In this document: positions 48,166-50,950 of the stretch, in pieces | Layout: each line of letters starts with the position of its first letter | How positions within the stretch are numbered: position 1 is the first letter of the stretch | From: Branchiostoma floridae | Lineage: Eukaryota > Chordata > Leptocardii > Amphioxiformes > Branchiostomatidae | DNA: 50,950 nt | Assembly: GCF_000003815.2 (NCBI RefSeq) | Contig: NC_049981.1 | Location: forward strand, 6,104,154 to 6,155,103 | Direction: 5' to 3' | Made by a program: the position numbers and the translations under genes | Notes under the pieces: model-generated | The model's database searches: none | What the model saw: only the letters and a program-made list of their open reading frames with translations | What the model was told of the DNA's origin: nothing

Positions 48166-49836
48166 ACTATCTGCTACGTGTTTATTCAAGTAATGCTTTA
48201 TCATTATTTGATTTAAAAACAGATGATATCTGTATGTTACATGTACATTAATGTCAATCTATACATTCTAAACACATATGTCAAATGCAAAAATCAAAGC
48301 TGCATAAACTTACTAGTAACATACATTCGCATAATTCCACCAGGTGCCATTATACCACCACCTCATAAAACATTGTCATAGAGGCCTTCTGAAGATTGTC
48401 TTCAACACCTAAATATCGGAATCGTATTACATTTAGGATATATAACATTCGGTGTTCAAGACAATTTTGGGAAGACCTGTATACTAACGTTTTTTTGAGG
48501 TGGCGGTATTATGGCATCTGGTGGAATTATGATAGTCAATGTTATTTGAACACCTACATGTATGTTGCACCAGATTGTATGCTATGGAACTGCTTGTGCG
48601 TGTAATAAAGAGAGCTCCCTATTCCAATATACATCTGAGACCACTGCTGTCATGGCCTCAGTGTAAGCTTCTCCCTCAGTGCCAGCATGTTGGACTTCTT
48701 GGTTTGGAGTCCTTGTAATGAACCGTTTCCTGTATAAGAAAACCACCAAAGTTCCATTGAACATACATTTACTTTGAAATCTGCCCTATGAAGTTTGAAC
48801 AAACTAATAGAGGAAACGAAATAATATGCTCAAGAAATATCATGTCACACTGGTAACTGGAACAGTTGTGCCTCTTCCCAATAGATTATCAAACAACAGC
48901 TAACAAGAAGCGAGAAAAAATGAGGACTCAGGATGGTCGCCTGCCTCAGTATACACTGACTCTGCTACTGCTGAGCATGAATATGCAGGACTATGGTCTT
49001 ACCTAAAGAGCCTTTAGCAGTACTTCAGCAGAAGAGCTTCTGACAGTTGCCTGCTTTGTTTCCTGCCATCCTCCTCATAAGATGTGCTGCACTTTGAAGG
49101 AAGTCTCCACTGTTGATGTACTGGAGTGGCCATATGAAAAGATAAACAATGTCACAGTTAAAAACTAAATCTGGGCATTCTCAAAATTATATATTCTACC
49201 TGAAATATGATATTGACCAAACATCTGTATTGCTGGATTACTAAACACAAGTAACTGAAACGAAAAGAAAGAAGGCATCAGGCCTTTAATAAAACAATGT
49301 TTTAATCAATAATTACTTAACACTGCTGATTCTGGCTCATCAATTTCATGTATATGAGTGTCACTTTGAAACTTTTGTTCGAATAAATTAATTATACTTG
49401 TTAATTTTGTTAATACTTGCTCCCCCTTTAGTAATACAGTGAAATTGATTTCTTCAGCATTTGCTGATATAGATGCCGCAGCCTGCTTGACAACTATCAA
49501 CAGGCATTCCGATTCGATTCTGGTTTATGCCAAGCATGCATGAACATGTTTTTTTTTTGTTTGGAGAATCTCGTTGGGAGGGGGTTACTAGTACAAAATG
49601 TAGTATACCTAGTCATTTGTGAAATCGTGTTTCCGGCGATGTCACGTCAATAACAACTCTAAGTATATTAGATAAAAGTTGTTATGGTTAATAACAACAG
49701 CATTATTTAGTTAATCTGTAGCAAGTGTTTGTACTCACCGTTCGAAAGTCCTTCTACATTTTGAGGGAGGGGGGCGAAGTCCGAGGAAACAGTTGCTGCA
49801 CGCTAGCCACCAATTTCCCCGCATTTTGGGTTTACA

Positions 49837-50065
49837 TCACATTTCCTTTGACTCCCAAGCCTCTCCCAGGACGAGAAGTAGACAATGGTGGGGCGATGTT
49901 TCGCGAAAAGCGACATACGACGCCTTATTCATGCCGATCCTACAGAAAAAAACGGTCTTCCCCTCCATTTTGAAAAATCTGGGGAAAACTCGGCGCAAAG
50001 GATGACGGGAGCGCTTCCGGGTTGGCCGGACAGCGCGGCGGGTTGGCGGTTCGCGCCCATTGGCC
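49837..50065 (-). promoter_or_regulatory. Promoter-like patch with a possible first exon, minus strand
   Basis: Read on the minus strand it has a CCAAT box (50063-50059), an ETS site CCGGAAG (50020-50014) and high CpG. An AAAATGGAGGGG start context follows, with ATG at 49968 opening 43 codons (MEGKTVFFCRIGMNKASYVA...). The frame ends at 49837, next to a GTAAAC that could be a donor. Downstream frames at 49500-49310 and 48735-48605 could be exons, but I could not join them in phase. Confidence 0.3.
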
Positions 50066-50164
50066 CCCGCTATCTCAACAATAATTCCGAGGCTTATACT
50101 ATAGCGCGTGGTCAGATTCTACCCAAAAAAGCATCTGTTTTTACCTCCGCGTTACTTCAATTGG

Positions 50165-50950
50165 GTATCTTATCCTGGTCCCTTTAAATATCCTAGTCCC
50201 TTATCCTGGTCCCTTATCCTGGTCCCTTATCCTGGTCCCTTATCCTGGTCCCTTATCCTGGTCCCTTATCCTGGTCCCTTATCCTGGTCCCTTATCCTGG
50301 TCCCTTATCCTGGTCCCTTATCCTGGTCCCTTATCCTGGTCCCTTATCCTGGTCCCTTATCCTGGTCCCTTATCCTGGTCCCTTATCCTGGTCCCTTATC
50401 CTGGTCCCTTATCCTGGTCCCTTATCCTGGTCCCTTATCCTGGTCCCTTATCCTGGTCCCTTATCCTGGTCCCTTATCCTGGTCCCTTATCCTGGTCCCT
50501 TATCCTGGTCCCTTATCCTGGCCCCTTATCCTGGTCCCTTTATCCTGGTCCCTTTATCCTGGTCCCTTATCCTGGTCCCTTATCCTGGTCCCTTATCCTG
50601 GTCCCTTATCCTGGTCCCTTATCCTGGTCCCTTATCCTGGTCCCTTATCCTGGTCCCTTATCCTGGTCCCTTATCCTGGTCCCTTATCCTGGTCCCTTAT
50701 CCTGGTCCCTTATCCTGGTCCCTTATCCTGGTCCCTTATCCTGGTCCCTTATCCTGGTCCCTTATCCTGGTCCCTTATCCTGGTCCCTTATCCTGGTCCC
50801 TTATCCTGGTCCCTTATCCTGGTCCCTTATCCTGGTCCCTTATCCTGGTCCCTTATCCTGGTCCCTTATCCTGGTCCCTTATCCTGGTCCCTTATCCTGG
50901 TCCCTTATCCTGGTCCCTTATCCAGGGACCTTATCCTGGGACCTTATCCT
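50165..50950. repeat. 13-bp minisatellite running off the window
   Basis: About 60 copies of TTATCCTGGTCCC occur, almost invariant apart from a GCCCC variant near 50521 and two units with an extra T near 50540-50555. The last units change to CAGGGACCTTATCC (50922 onward). Confidence 0.95.

Noticed and set aside
49306-49500. 64-codon minus-strand frame as a terminal exon of a gene starting near 49968
   Set aside because: I could not find a convincing acceptor or a phase-compatible join; left as a note in the promoter entry.
50165-50950. CRISPR array
   Set aside because: Units are contiguous with no spacers; the same holds for the arrays at 1, 30190 and 41175.

Overview
The window is animal nuclear DNA, most likely from a lancelet (amphioxus, Branchiostoma-type). 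The reasons are small exons split by GT-AG introns, a large variety of short inverted-repeat elements and degenerate tandem arrays, and a multi-copy family whose ends read TACTGTAAATGCA, which I associate with amphioxus from memory. No prokaryotic operon structure is present. All exon models were built by hand from splice signals and reading-frame phase; no alignment was run.

Positions 1-13300 hold the 5' three quarters of an RNF111/Arkadia-type ubiquitin ligase gene on the minus strand. Eleven coding exons join in phase and carry three SUMO-interacting motifs, a Cys/His-rich middle and a His/Pro-rich segment. The RING exon would lie beyond position 1. The last visible exon runs into a 77-bp tandem array made from its own exon-intron boundary. 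Near 13270 an ETS site and an ATGGCG site may form a shared promoter for this gene and, on the plus strand, a small gene for a 72-residue single-pass membrane protein (15150-16077).

Positions 20571-27793 (minus) hold a complete eight-exon gene for a HoxX-like protein of 657 residues: a probable mitochondrial presequence, a formyltransferase-like half and a crotonase-like half. In bacteria HoxX supplies the CO ligand of [NiFe]-hydrogenase, an enzyme animals are not known to have, so this gene is the most interesting item here. Its last codons and stop are repeated about six times just downstream (19870-20640).

From 28000 to the end the DNA is mainly repetitive: copies of one long interspersed repeat, non-LTR retrotransposon remnants, a near-identical 115-bp array, an assembly gap (36910-37009) followed by poor sequence, GC-rich inverted-repeat elements, a local duplication (41-43 kb and 45-47 kb), two large foldbacks, a hammerhead-ribozyme-like motif, a dense TTTACC cluster, and a 13-bp minisatellite running off the right edge. 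A promoter-like patch lies near 50000. I could not support a complete gene in this half.
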